DNA of 43,617 bases from an uncultured Planctomycetales bacterium. Its GTDB lineage: Bacteria > Planctomycetota > Planctomycetia > Isosphaerales > Isosphaeraceae. Position numbers and translations under genes: made by a program. Below, piece after piece: positions 16,918 through 25,750 of the stretch. The stretch's first letter is position 1. Each line of letters opens with the position of its first letter. The DNA is taken from assembly GCA_903926465.1 (NCBI GenBank), contig CAIYJE010000077.1:1-43617 (forward strand). The letters are read 5' to 3'. A model generated the notes under the pieces. The model made no database searches. It was not told where the DNA came from and saw nothing but the letters and a program-made list of their open reading frames with translations.

Positions 16918-18330
16918 ATGGCGACCCTTCGCAAGCCGGGCTACCGCCGGCTCAGTCTACTGTTCCACAAGGCGAGCGAGCCGATCTTCCTGATCGATGC
17001 GGCCAGACGCCTGGTCTACGTGAACCCGAGCTGGGAAGCACTCACCGGTTTTGAAGCAGAGTCCGTGCTGGGCCAGGAGTGCCTGCCGCTGGAGCCTGCC
17101 GCCGCCGAGCCGGGCCGAGATCGCCTGGCGGCAAGTTTTTGCCCGCCGGCAGAGGCGTTCGGGACCGAGCCAACCACCACAACCACTCTGGTCATTCACG
17201 CCAGTGGCGAGCCACGCTGGCGGCGGCTGGAGTTTTGGCCCCTACACACAGGCAATGATCGACCGCTCGCCGTCCTTGGGTTCGTCCGACCGGTTGAATC
17301 CACCGGTTCCGTACCCGACGCCCCGTCGCTGAAGCTCAGGAACCAGCTTCAAGCCCTAAGCGCTCAGCTGCGGGCAACCAACCGGCCAGCCGAACTGATC
17401 GGGGCAGGACCGCAGCATCTCCGACTCCTGGAACAAATCCATGCCGCGGCCCAACTCAGCGGACCTGTCTTGATTGTGGGTGAACCGGGGACCGGTAAAC
17501 GCATGGTCGCTCGGATCATTCACGAACAGGGACCAAGCGCAACAAGACCCCTCATCGCGCTCGATGCTCCAGCCATGACTCCAGATCTGCTTGAAACCGC
17601 ACTCCGGGACCTGCTGGTTGCCGATCCAGCAACGGAGGGCCTTCCCAATGCCGCAGTCGATTCAAGGCCGGGAACGGTCCTCATTCGCGAGGTCTGCGAG
17701 CTTCCGCGCGACATCCAGTCTCAGCTTGAAACACGGCCACAAACCCCAACCTCACCGCGGCTGATCACCACCTCCAAACGCGATCCCGACCTGGCACGCA
17801 CTTCCCACAAGCTTCGAGACGACCTTTACTACCAGCTCACCGCGCAGGTGATTCGCCTGGCCCCGCTGCGGCACCGGCTTCAAGACCTGCCACTGCTCGC
17901 CCAGACGTTTCTCCAGCAAGCCCCGCCAGGCGCAGGCCGAAAACCACTCGGGTTCACGGCCGAGGCCATGGAGGTGCTCAACGCCTATGACTGGCCCGGC
18001 AACCTGAGCGAGCTGAGGCGAGTGATTGAGGCTACCATGACCATAGCAGCCGGCGACCTGATCACCGCGGCCGACCTTCCGACCGCGATCAAGGGGCAGC
18101 TTGGCGCGGCCTATAACCCGCCACCGATGCCACCCCCGGTCACGCCACTGGATTCCACCCTGGAAACACTGGAACGCAGGCTGATTGAGCAGGCCCTGAA
18201 CCATGCTCGCCACAACAAGACCAAGGCGGCCGACATGCTCAGCATTTCTCGCCCCAGGCTCTACAGACGCATGAAAGAGCTGAACATTCCGGATCTCCCG
18301 GAACCGGATGAGAAAGCGGCAGGGCTCTAG
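16918..18330 (+). CDS. PAS-AAA-Fis regulator of the sigma-54 activator family, degenerate
   Basis: The 470-residue protein has the layout of a sigma-54-dependent activator. A PAS domain covers about residues 12-125 (EPIFLIDAARRLVYVNPSWEALTGF), an AAA domain 155-395 (Walker A GEPGTGKR at 188-195; arginine-finger region LRDDLYYQL at 299-307; DWPGNLSELRR at 358-368) and a Fis-type helix-turn-helix 415-455 (NKTKAADMLSISRPRLYRRM). Two parts are missing or altered. There is no GAFTGA loop for contacting sigma-54, and Walker B reads VLIREV with no Asp-Glu pair, so ATP hydrolysis is doubtful. It may bind DNA without activating sigma-54. The frame opens at a GTG (16789); the ATG at 16918 matches where PAS homology starts. 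Confidence 0.8.
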   Translation: MATLRKPGYRRLSLLFHKASEPIFLIDAARRLVYVNPSWEALTGFEAESVLGQECLPLEPAAAEPGRDRLAASFCPPAEAFGTEPTTTTTLVIHASGEPRWRRLEFWPLHTGNDRPLAVLGFVRPVESTGSVPDAPSLKLRNQLQALSAQLRATNRPAELIGAGPQHLRLLEQIHAAAQLSGPVLIVGEPGTGKRMVARIIHEQGPSATRPLIALDAPAMTPDLLETALRDLLVADPATEGLPNAAVDSRPGTVLIREVCELPRDIQSQLETRPQTPTSPRLITTSKRDPDLARTSHKLRDDLYYQLTAQVIRLAPLRHRLQDLPLLAQTFLQQAPPGAGRKPLGFTAEAMEVLNAYDWPGNLSELRRVIEATMTIAAGDLITAADLPTAIKGQLGAAYNPPPMPPPVTPLDSTLETLERRLIEQALNHARHNKTKAADMLSISRPRLYRRMKELNIPDLPEPDEKAAGL

Positions 18331-18452
18331 GCAGGGGTGTCCGTTCAATCATGCCGGTCCACCTTGAGCAATTTCCTGTCAAAAATCTGTAACCAAACCG
18401 ACCTCGCCTGCCTCTTGAAGTGTGGGAACCGTGAAAACGCAGGGGGCCGTTC

Positions 18453-20231
18453 ATGAGCCAGGCATCACGAAAGGTGCTCGATCCGTTCCGGCAACTCTGG
18501 GAGCATGGCACCTTGCGGGGGCTGAGCCCAGAGGAATTGCTGAATCGCTTTGTGATGCGCCGAGATGAGCAGGCGTTTGCCTGCTTGGTCTCTCAGTTCG
18601 GACCCATGGTTTATTCGGTCTGCCAGAGTGTGCTGCACGATGAGCATGCGGCCGATGACGCTTTCCAGGCCACTTTTCTGCTCCTGGCCCGCAAGGCTGG
18701 CTCTGTCAGGTCGGGAATTCAGCTTGGTCGCTGGCTGCATCGAACAGCCCGGCGCGTTGCCACCAGAGCCGCACGTCAGGCCGCGCGCCGACCCGAACGT
18801 ACCAGCCTCCACGAACTGGGCGAAGGTGCACAAGCCCCTGCGCCACGTACCGCGCTGGAGCCCGATCTGATGCGATTGCTCCATGAAGAAGTGGACCGAC
18901 TGCCGGCCAGCCATCGCGCGGCGGTGGTGGCGTGTGACCTGGAAGGGCTCAGCCATCAACAGGCCGCCGACCAACTCCGCTGGCCGGTGGGCACGGTGAA
19001 AGGCCGGCTCTTTCGCGCCCACCGCACCTTGCAAACCCGGCTGACTCGCCGGGGGGTAAGCCCCCTGGTCCTGCCGCTGGCCACTGGCGGCTTAATACCG
19101 TACCCACTCGTCAATTCGACCACACACCTGGCGGTTACCGCCGCCTCTGGCTCTCTCAAGAACAGCCTGGTGCCTGCCGCCGTGGCAGCCCTGGTTACAG
19201 GAGAAATACATATGATCTGGCTGAAAACCGCCGTTCTAAGTGGCTGCCTGCTGGCGGCCGGTACGGGTTTGACCGCTGGTGCCATGAAGCTGGCCGGCGA
19301 ACGAGGTGCTGGGGCAGTTGGAGTTCATGATGCCCAGTTCGCCGATCAGAAGCAGACAAGCGAACCGGCTGCACCCAAGCCTGCAAATGCAGAAATCTCT
19401 TCAGCGGTGGCCAACCAATCGTCCAACCTGATACCCCTACTCACTCCTGAATCTCGAAAAGAGCTCCAGGACGCACTCCAGAATTTGCAGAGCGAAAGAG
19501 AGTTTGAAGAAAGCCAATTACCGTTTTTCAGAAAGTTGTTCGGGATAAGTGAAACCCGAGTGATCGAAGCCGAAAAAGCCATCCTGGAACTGGAGGATCA
19601 ACTCTCCAAAAAGCAAACACTCGGGGGAAAGGAGATGGCAGAGGAACTGGATGCCAGAAATTTACGGGCGATGCTCAATATCAGAGCTGAAGCGCAGAAC
19701 AAATATCAAGCAATGAAACAAGACCTGAAAAAGTTCAGCGATCAACTTCGGATGCTCCGTGACAAGGAGAATTCCATCCTCGAACAACTGAGTGCCCCGA
19801 GTGCGGAACCCAGACGAATCAGGCCCGGCGATACGCTGGTGATCGAGGTGTTGGAAGCCCTGCCGGGCAGGCCGATCACTGGCGAGCGACTGGTGCGCAG
19901 TGATGGCACCGTGGGGCTCTTCTTCTATGGCGATGTTCGGATCGCCGGGCTAAACCGGAACCAGGCCAAGGCCGCCATCATCGGCCACCTGCGCAAATAC
20001 CTGAGCGATGGGAAGCTTGGGCTGGTTGTTGTGGATGATCGGGGGAACACGCTCGCGATCGCTCCCGAGCAATCGGCGGCCGTGGTGGTTGATGATACTC
20101 CGGCCGAGATCGAGGATTTACGACGCAAGCGAGAATCCGACGAGAGCCGCCCGAACCCGGTACTCAGAAGCAGGCCCACCGTCCTGGGCAACCCGCAGGT
20201 GCCCAGCCCCGAGAAAACGGATCCAGAGTAA
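18453..20231 (+). CDS. ECF sigma factor fused to a membrane anchor, coiled coil and polysaccharide-export-like domain
   Basis: The 592-residue protein starts with an ECF-type sigma factor: region 2 at about 30-105 (FVMRRDEQAF, DDAFQATFLLLAR, GRWLHRTARR) and region 4 at about 140-200 (LPASHRAAVVACDLEGLSHQ, then WPVGTVKGRLFRA). A hydrophobic segment (about 255-275) follows, then a Gln/Glu-rich coiled coil (333-447). Residues 455-532 (RIRPGDTLVIEVLEALPGR...VGLFFYGDVRIAGLNRNQAK) match the N-terminal domain of Wza-type polysaccharide export proteins. Planctomycetes often have sigma factors with C-terminal extensions. Here the extension suggests a membrane-bound sigma factor tied to envelope or exopolysaccharide status (inference). 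An internal ribosome site near 19199 may give a second product. Confidence 0.88.
   Translation: MSQASRKVLDPFRQLWEHGTLRGLSPEELLNRFVMRRDEQAFACLVSQFGPMVYSVCQSVLHDEHAADDAFQATFLLLARKAGSVRSGIQLGRWLHRTARRVATRAARQAARRPERTSLHELGEGAQAPAPRTALEPDLMRLLHEEVDRLPASHRAAVVACDLEGLSHQQAADQLRWPVGTVKGRLFRAHRTLQTRLTRRGVSPLVLPLATGGLIPYPLVNSTTHLAVTAASGSLKNSLVPAAVAALVTGEIHMIWLKTAVLSGCLLAAGTGLTAGAMKLAGERGAGAVGVHDAQFADQKQTSEPAAPKPANAEISSAVANQSSNLIPLLTPESRKELQDALQNLQSEREFEESQLPFFRKLFGISETRVIEAEKAILELEDQLSKKQTLGGKEMAEELDARNLRAMLNIRAEAQNKYQAMKQDLKKFSDQLRMLRDKENSILEQLSAPSAEPRRIRPGDTLVIEVLEALPGRPITGERLVRSDGTVGLFFYGDVRIAGLNRNQAKAAIIGHLRKYLSDGKLGLVVVDDRGNTLAIAPEQSAAVVVDDTPAEIEDLRRKRESDESRPNPVLRSRPTVLGNPQVPSPEKTDPE
19199..19214 (+). 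promoter_or_regulatory. Internal ribosome binding site inside the sigma factor gene
   Basis: AGGAGA (19199-19204) lies seven bases before the in-frame ATG at 19212. The downstream protein would begin MIWLKTAVLSGCLLAAG, a good membrane anchor, and would lack the sigma domains. This looks like a deliberate second start, though no experiment supports it. Confidence 0.45.
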
Positions 20232-20438
20232 ATCAGGAAATGAACGGGATGGACGGAATGGACACGAAGGAAGAATGGAACCAGGCAGCGCCGGCAAAGT
20301 TTCGATCCTGGTCCGTACCGTTCATTCTTCCCTTGCGTTCGGCTTAGGGCCAACCTTGACCAAACCGCCCGCCTGGGCTATCACCACCCTTGGCCAGAAC
20401 GGGTGCCGTGTGCGTTCGGGGTCCGTCTTGAGGTGCTG

Positions 20439-21662
20439 ATGCCAGGCGCAGCGTCCATCGTGGTTATCATTTTGCTCCTCGGCCAGCGCGCGGTACCGCT
20501 GGGCGAAGATACTACGCCGCCATTCGAGGCCACTCCACGCGTTTCCAGACCGGCCTGGGTAATCACGGAAGGACTGTCGGTTCTGGTTGAGCCCGAAGAA
20601 GGAGCCTTCGTCACCACACGAATGAAAAGTGGCCGAAAGGTGATCGTTCGGGCCTCAAACCCACCTGGTTGGCTGGCAATCGCTCCCCCTGAAGGCTCAT
20701 TCTCCTGGATCGAGAAGCGGGCCGTTGAAGATCTGGGGGAAGGGCAGGGCAAGGTCACCGTCTCGGCCGCCGCAGTTCGCCCAGGCCGCAACGATGTCTC
20801 GCTCCCTACCGGCCCCTACGTCACCCTGCGATCCGGTGCCGATGTGGTCTTGCTCGACCGGCCACCGCTCATCCTCCGCCAAGGAGAAGAACGGCGCATC
20901 TGGTACGCCATCGAACCGCCGGCCAGCGAGGTCCGCTATATTCGCGATGACGGTGTAGCCTGGTCCGATCCAACTCTGCTCGGAACCGAGGGCGAAAAGG
21001 ATGAACCCTCATCCACGTTTGACTTCGTCAACCGCCGTACCGACCCCTCCGAAGACCGAATCGGACGGCTCGACCCAGAATTTGTCGCCGTGGGACCAAC
21101 GGCACGCGAGGTTGGACTCTCACCCAGCTTCGAAGCAGAACTCAAACGGATCGAAAAAGCGCACCGGGCCACCCTCGTCAGACCCATGGAAACCTGGTCA
21201 CTTGCCCCGATCGAGGCGGAATATCTCAGACTCAGAGACCAGTCCAACTCAGGCAACGAAAAACAGGCGGTCGAACTCCGGCTCACTCAGCTCAAGCACC
21301 AGGCCGAAACCTCCCGATCGGCCCGCAGCCTACGCGAACTGATTGAAAATAGCCGCCTCCGCGACAAGGAATTTCAGCGCATCCGGGAACGGCTGGGAAC
21401 CATCGCCAGCGGCGACGAAGCGCCCTACGATGCCGAAGGGTTGCTTCAAACCAGTTCCACCATGCTCGATGGCCACAAGGCGCTCATTCTGATCAATGAT
21501 GCCGGCAAAACCGATGCCTACGTGGTCATGCCCCCCGGCCTGAGAATCGACCAGTACGTGGCAACCCGGGTCGGAATCCGCGGCGATTCCCGGTACGACG
21601 CCCGCCTCAAAGCCCGGGTAATTAACGTGGCCGAGATCGACCGACTCGATACCGCCCCCTGA
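20439..21662 (+). CDS. Secreted SH3-like domain protein, function unknown
   Basis: The 407-residue protein begins with a hydrophobic signal (MPGAASIVVIILLLGQ), so it is probably exported. Residues 30-175 contain two SH3-like beta modules: WVITEGLSVLVEPEEGAFVTTR with GWLAI as the first, and NDVSLPTGPYVTLRSGADVVLL as the second. The rest is charged and helical (about 215-330), ending in a small C-terminal domain. No catalytic motif is visible. The gene starts 207 bases after the sigma factor gene on the same strand, so the two may be regulated together. GAGGTG precedes the ATG. The name is based on fold only; a role in the cell envelope is a guess. Confidence 0.65.
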   Translation: MPGAASIVVIILLLGQRAVPLGEDTTPPFEATPRVSRPAWVITEGLSVLVEPEEGAFVTTRMKSGRKVIVRASNPPGWLAIAPPEGSFSWIEKRAVEDLGEGQGKVTVSAAAVRPGRNDVSLPTGPYVTLRSGADVVLLDRPPLILRQGEERRIWYAIEPPASEVRYIRDDGVAWSDPTLLGTEGEKDEPSSTFDFVNRRTDPSEDRIGRLDPEFVAVGPTAREVGLSPSFEAELKRIEKAHRATLVRPMETWSLAPIEAEYLRLRDQSNSGNEKQAVELRLTQLKHQAETSRSARSLRELIENSRLRDKEFQRIRERLGTIASGDEAPYDAEGLLQTSSTMLDGHKALILINDAGKTDAYVVMPPGLRIDQYVATRVGIRGDSRYDARLKARVINVAEIDRLDTAP

Positions 21663-21682
21663 ATCTCGATCGAGCGATTCAG
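21659..21682. terminator. Hairpin between convergent genes, possible terminator
   Basis: CTGAATC (21659-21665) pairs with GATTCAG (21676-21682) around a ten-base loop that itself contains CTCGATCGAG. It lies at the stop codon of the SH3-like gene and 42 bases beyond the opposing radical SAM stop. There is no strong T-run. Confidence 0.35.
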
Positions 21683-21723
21683 ACGGAACCAGCATATTCT
21701 GAGAGGCCCCACCAGCCGCAGCT

Positions 21724-22737
21724 TCAGGAAATGGCTGCGGCAGTTGGAGCCGATGGCGGAGGCGTAGGATAGCCTGAGATCACCGTGGGGGAACGCCTGC
21801 GTAAACTGGGCCCAGTTTGTGCCGCCGGGGCCGGATTCCGTGGCAGGTCAGGGTTCTGCGCAGCTCCCGTGGTGACCTCAAGTCCAAACTCAGCACCCCA
21901 CGACATGACCCGGGCCAACCCCTCCCGGCGCACTTCACGCGGCAGGTTCCGCACCAGGCCAATGGTTCCAACCGTCGCCTTGGGTCCATCCGCAAACATC
22001 TCAGCCGGCGTCTGCTTGCACCTCAGGCCGGCAAACGCCTCCGTTAAACCAGCCTGCACCTTGGGATTCAAGAAGAGGTAATGAGCCACCACCCGAGTGG
22101 CACCGACCTCCGAGAGCTTCCGAAAAAGCGGCACAAGGTTGGCCCGCGTATCCGTGAGACCCGGAATCAATGGCTCCAGGCGAACCTCAAACGGAATGCC
22201 AGCTTCCGCCAACCTGCGAATGTCACGAATTCGACCATAAGGCGAAGCTGCCAGTGGTTCGAGTTCCCGGACCAGCGGTTTGGATAGGCTAAACAGGCCC
22301 ACACCCACACGCACCTGCTGGGGGTAAGCCGACAGAAGCTGTATCAAACGCCTGGAAAATCGGCCCCGGGTCAAAATAACCAGGTCCAGACCCCGCTCCA
22401 GAACCAGTTGGGCCACCCGAGCAGATTCGGCGCGAACGGGACCAAGTGGCGGCAGCGGATCAGTCTGAGGACTCAAGACAATGGTGCGAACGTCCGCAAC
22501 AGCCGAATCCAACGCCGCGGCAAGAGCTTCAGTCGTGTAAGGATCAAACGGCAACCGTTCGTTGCCGGCATCGCCCCGTGAACTGATCGAGACAGGGCAA
22601 TAAACGCAAGAGTGAGCACAGCCGGCGGTAAGGTCGACACCAAAAACGCCCGGCGCCGCAGATGAAGGTCGTAAAACGGACCCACGTCGACCAACGGGAA
22701 CCAGTTTAGGCCATCTCGATTGTGTTTCCGCAAGCAT
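21724..22737 (-). CDS. SplB-like radical SAM protein (COG1533 type)
   Basis: This 337-residue protein is a radical S-adenosylmethionine enzyme. The cluster-binding motif is C-x3-C-x2-C (GCAHSCVYCPVS, near residues 40-50), followed by the TIM-barrel fold. The pattern TDPLPPLGP...LVILTRGRFSRRLI...VGLFSLSKPLVRELEP...LIPGLTD is that of the SplB-like group, named after spore photoproduct lyase. Many group members are not DNA repair enzymes, and this organism need not make spores, so the reaction is unknown. The C-terminal 40 residues are rich in Pro and basic residues and probably disordered. The ATG at 22737 has GGGGAG at a good distance. It is a monocistronic gene, convergent with the SH3-like gene. 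Confidence 0.85.
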   Translation of the reverse strand: MLAETQSRWPKLVPVGRRGSVLRPSSAAPGVFGVDLTAGCAHSCVYCPVSISSRGDAGNERLPFDPYTTEALAAALDSAVADVRTIVLSPQTDPLPPLGPVRAESARVAQLVLERGLDLVILTRGRFSRRLIQLLSAYPQQVRVGVGLFSLSKPLVRELEPLAASPYGRIRDIRRLAEAGIPFEVRLEPLIPGLTDTRANLVPLFRKLSEVGATRVVAHYLFLNPKVQAGLTEAFAGLRCKQTPAEMFADGPKATVGTIGLVRNLPREVRREGLARVMSWGAEFGLEVTTGAAQNPDLPRNPAPAAQTGPSLRRRSPTVISGYPTPPPSAPTAAAIS

Positions 22738-23234
22738 CGCATCCGACTCCCCAGGAGTGAACCTCTGAGCAGCATCCGGATTATACTGTTCGTAAGTTCA
22801 TGGGACAAGAACAGGACACGACATCATGTCATCGCATTGATTCTAAATCACTTAATTAAAGAAAGGATGAAGAAACGAGAAAATCCAGGTGGATTTGTCA
22901 AGATGTTGACAGAATCCGGCAACGCTGCCGCAACCCGACATCGAAATACTGCGAATCGCAACAAAACTAGACAGTTTGAAAACCGCTGCGGATGAGCTGG
23001 TCGGATTCAGCCAGCCGTTCCTACGTGCCAGAATTTTCATAGCAAAAAAAACACCGGCTTTTATTGGCCACCACCGTCTGAACCAGATCAGGCGGTTTTG
23101 CCGGTCATTGCAGTAGCGGCCTCTGTGGACAGTTGTTTCAGAAACTCCAGAGGCCAATTCCCGCCAGGTCGACCCACTCTGAAATTACTGTTAAACTTTT
23201 CTCATTGAACGGTCTCTTCTCTGGAGAGTGGCCA
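22738..23234. other. Intergenic region of about 500 bases, mostly non-coding
   Basis: The stretch is AT-richer than its flanks and contains an A8 run near 23042. A small forward ORF (22867-22995, 42 residues, basic, start MKKRENPGGF) has GAAAGG directly at its ATG but no recognised homology. A stem of GGCCTCTG (23118-23125) with CAGAGGCC (23148-23155) lies about 80 bases before the next gene and may belong to its leader. No tRNA was recognised. Confidence 0.35.
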
Positions 23235-25727
23235 ATGCCGTGGACCTGTCTGATCCAGGGATGCCTGGTTTTGCTCCTGGCCAATCCAAATGCGGGGCAT
23301 GCGCAAATACAAGAAGAGCCGGCTCTGCGAGTCTTCCCGGAGGCCGTGTTCCTGGAAGGCCCTGCCGACCGCCATACCCTGGTGGTACAGGCCAAGAGTT
23401 CAGGCGGCTGGACCGATGTTAGCCATCAGGTAGAGCTTGAGAGCGAATCTCCTGAGATTGCCGCCATCAACGCGGGTCAGGTTGTGCCACGCCAAGATGG
23501 GCAGACGCGGATCCGAGTTCGTTTCGGGCGTGCTTCGGCCGAGGTGAGAGCCACGGTGACCGGCATGGCTCAGCCCAAGCCCCCCTCGTTTGTGAACGAT
23601 GTCGAGCCACTGCTGACCCGGTTTGGCTGCAACCAGGGAGCGTGCCATGGCAAGATGGCCGGCCAGAACGGATTTCGGCTTTCCTTACGCGGATATGCCC
23701 CTGAACTCGACCACACCTGGATCACCCGTGAATATGAAGGGCGGCGGGTCAATCGCCTGAATTCTGAGGAAAGCCTGCTGGTCACCAAGCCACTGGGCCA
23801 GGTGGCGCACGCGGGTGGCAAACTTTTCGAGCCCGGTAGTCGGGCACACCAGCTTCTCCTTGACTGGCTGGCCGGCGATATGCCGGGACCTTCAAAAACC
23901 GATGTCGGCATCCGCCGGATCGAGCTGGTGCCGGGAAATCAGCTTCTCAGCCCCGGTCAGGAACAGCAGTTTCTTGTTCTCGCCGAAGATACAGCCGGCC
24001 ACATTCGGGATGTCACCTGGCTGGCCCGGTTCGAGTCCAATGATCCAGGGATGGCCGAGGTTTCCCCTTCGGGCCGGGTGCGTACCCTTCGGGCTGGAGA
24101 AACGGCGGTCCGGGCCAGCTTTCAAGGTCAGGTGGCCGTGGCGCTCGTCACGGCCCCCTATGAGCAGCCCATCGACCCTACGCGGTTCCGGGTTCCCCAC
24201 CAGAACCAGATTGATGACGAGGTGTTCGCCAAGCTGGAATCGCTACGTATCGAGCCTTCGGATCTTTGCACCGATGCCGAATTCGTGCGTCGGGTGTTCC
24301 TGGATCTGATCGGGACGCTACCAACCGCCCAGGAAGTACGGCAGTTCCTGGCCGACGACCGAAGCGACAAGCGAGCCCGCCTGATTGACGATCTGCTGGA
24401 ACGGCCCGAGTACATTGACTTCTGGACCTTGCAACTTGCCGATTTACTGCAAAACCGCAAAGAACGCGACCATGATGTGCGGGCGGTCAAAGGGGTGCGC
24501 GGATTCCATGCCTGGATTCGCAAGCAAGTGGCTACGAATCGGCCCTGGAACGAACTGGCCAGGGATGTCCTCACCGCCACCGGATCAACCAGCGAGAACC
24601 CGGCCGTTGGTTACTTCATTGTGACCGTGGGCGAGCAGCGTGAAGGGCATAAGTCTGAGGTGGTAGCTTCAGCGGCTCAGGCCTTCCTGGGTACGCGAAT
24701 CGGCTGCGCCCAGTGCCACAACCACCCGCTGGAAAAGTACACGCAAGATGATTATTACCGCTTCTCCGGCTACTTCTCCCGGCTCAGCTTCAAGCGCAAG
24801 CAACCTCAAGAAGGGCCCACAGAGCTGGTGGTTTGGTCCTCAGAACCGCAAGACAACGGCAAGCCGGTCGGCGTGACCCAGCCTCGCACCGGCGAGTTTC
24901 TCTCGCCGCGGCCACTGGATCGAAGTGAATCACGGGTCCGTCCGGGCGAAGACCCACGCGTGGAACTTGCTACCTGGATGACCCAGCCAGGCAACGAAGC
25001 CTTCACGGGTGCCATGGTCAACCGGCTCTGGAAGCACCTGTTGGGGAACGGCCTGATTGAGCCGGTGGATGACCTGCGGGCCAGCAATCCCCCCGCCAAT
25101 CCCGCCCTCTGGAAGACGTTGGGTCGGGAATTCGTGTCCAGCGGCTACAACATCAAGCAGATGCTTCGCCTGATCACCAATTCCCGAACCTATCAGCTTT
25201 CCTCAACCACCCGGCCCAGCAACGCAACCGACACTCGGTTTGGCTCTCACTTCATGGCCCGCCGGCTGCCGGCAGAGGTGCTGCTCGATAGCCTGTCGGC
25301 CGCCACGGGTGTGCCCGAGCGGTTTGCCGGCTACCCCCTGGGCGTACGGGCCATTCAGGTTCCAGACCCAGGCGTGGCTTCTCCGTTCCTGAGCATGTTC
25401 GGCCGATCGGATCGGGTGACCGCCTGCGCCTGCGAACGCAACGGCGACATTGCCCTGCCTCAACTCTTGCATTTGCAAAATGGTGCAAGCGTTGTTGAGA
25501 AGATCCGCGATGAGCAAGGCCGGCTTTCGGAACTGTTACGAGCGGGTGCAAATGACGATACGATGGCGGATGAGTTGTTTCTGGCCACGTTCTCTCGTTT
25601 GCCACGCACGTCCGAGCGGGCCGCTGTACAGACGGCAAAAGACGAGGCCGGGGCGGATCGGGCTGAAGTGTATCGCGATCTGTTCTGGGCCCTGCTGAAT
25701 TCCAAGGAATTCGCATTCAACCACTGA
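23235..25727 (+). CDS. DUF1549/DUF1553 planctomycetal cytochrome-like protein with Ig-like domain
   Basis: The 830-residue exported protein starts with a signal peptide (MPWTCLIQGCLVLLLANPNA). An Ig-like region (about 30-110) is followed by a haem-like motif with the spacing C-x4-CH (GCNQGACHGKMAGQNGFRLS, Cys132, Cys137 and His138). A second Ig-like (Big2) domain lies at about 230-310. DUF1549 covers about 325-540 and includes a true CxxCH motif (Cys491, Cys494, His495). DUF1553 follows to about 820. Such proteins are common in planctomycetes and are thought to be exported c-type cytochromes linked to degradation of complex organics; the reaction is unproven. The ATG at 23235 has GGAGAG. It forms an operon with the following DUF1501 gene. 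Confidence 0.9.
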   Translation: MPWTCLIQGCLVLLLANPNAGHAQIQEEPALRVFPEAVFLEGPADRHTLVVQAKSSGGWTDVSHQVELESESPEIAAINAGQVVPRQDGQTRIRVRFGRASAEVRATVTGMAQPKPPSFVNDVEPLLTRFGCNQGACHGKMAGQNGFRLSLRGYAPELDHTWITREYEGRRVNRLNSEESLLVTKPLGQVAHAGGKLFEPGSRAHQLLLDWLAGDMPGPSKTDVGIRRIELVPGNQLLSPGQEQQFLVLAEDTAGHIRDVTWLARFESNDPGMAEVSPSGRVRTLRAGETAVRASFQGQVAVALVTAPYEQPIDPTRFRVPHQNQIDDEVFAKLESLRIEPSDLCTDAEFVRRVFLDLIGTLPTAQEVRQFLADDRSDKRARLIDDLLERPEYIDFWTLQLADLLQNRKERDHDVRAVKGVRGFHAWIRKQVATNRPWNELARDVLTATGSTSENPAVGYFIVTVGEQREGHKSEVVASAAQAFLGTRIGCAQCHNHPLEKYTQDDYYRFSGYFSRLSFKRKQPQEGPTELVVWSSEPQDNGKPVGVTQPRTGEFLSPRPLDRSESRVRPGEDPRVELATWMTQPGNEAFTGAMVNRLWKHLLGNGLIEPVDDLRASNPPANPALWKTLGREFVSSGYNIKQMLRLITNSRTYQLSSTTRPSNATDTRFGSHFMARRLPAEVLLDSLSAATGVPERFAGYPLGVRAIQVPDPGVASPFLSMFGRSDRVTACACERNGDIALPQLLHLQNGASVVEKIRDEQGRLSELLRAGANDDTMADELFLATFSRLPRTSERAAVQTAKDEAGADRAEVYRDLFWALLNSKEFAFNH

Positions 25728-25750
25728 GCTTGAGCCGGAGGACGGGTGCA

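Noticed and set aside
22867-22995. Small basic ORF of 42 residues in the long intergenic region
   Set aside because: The ribosome site abuts the ATG with no spacing, and nothing else supports translation; mentioned only inside the region entry.
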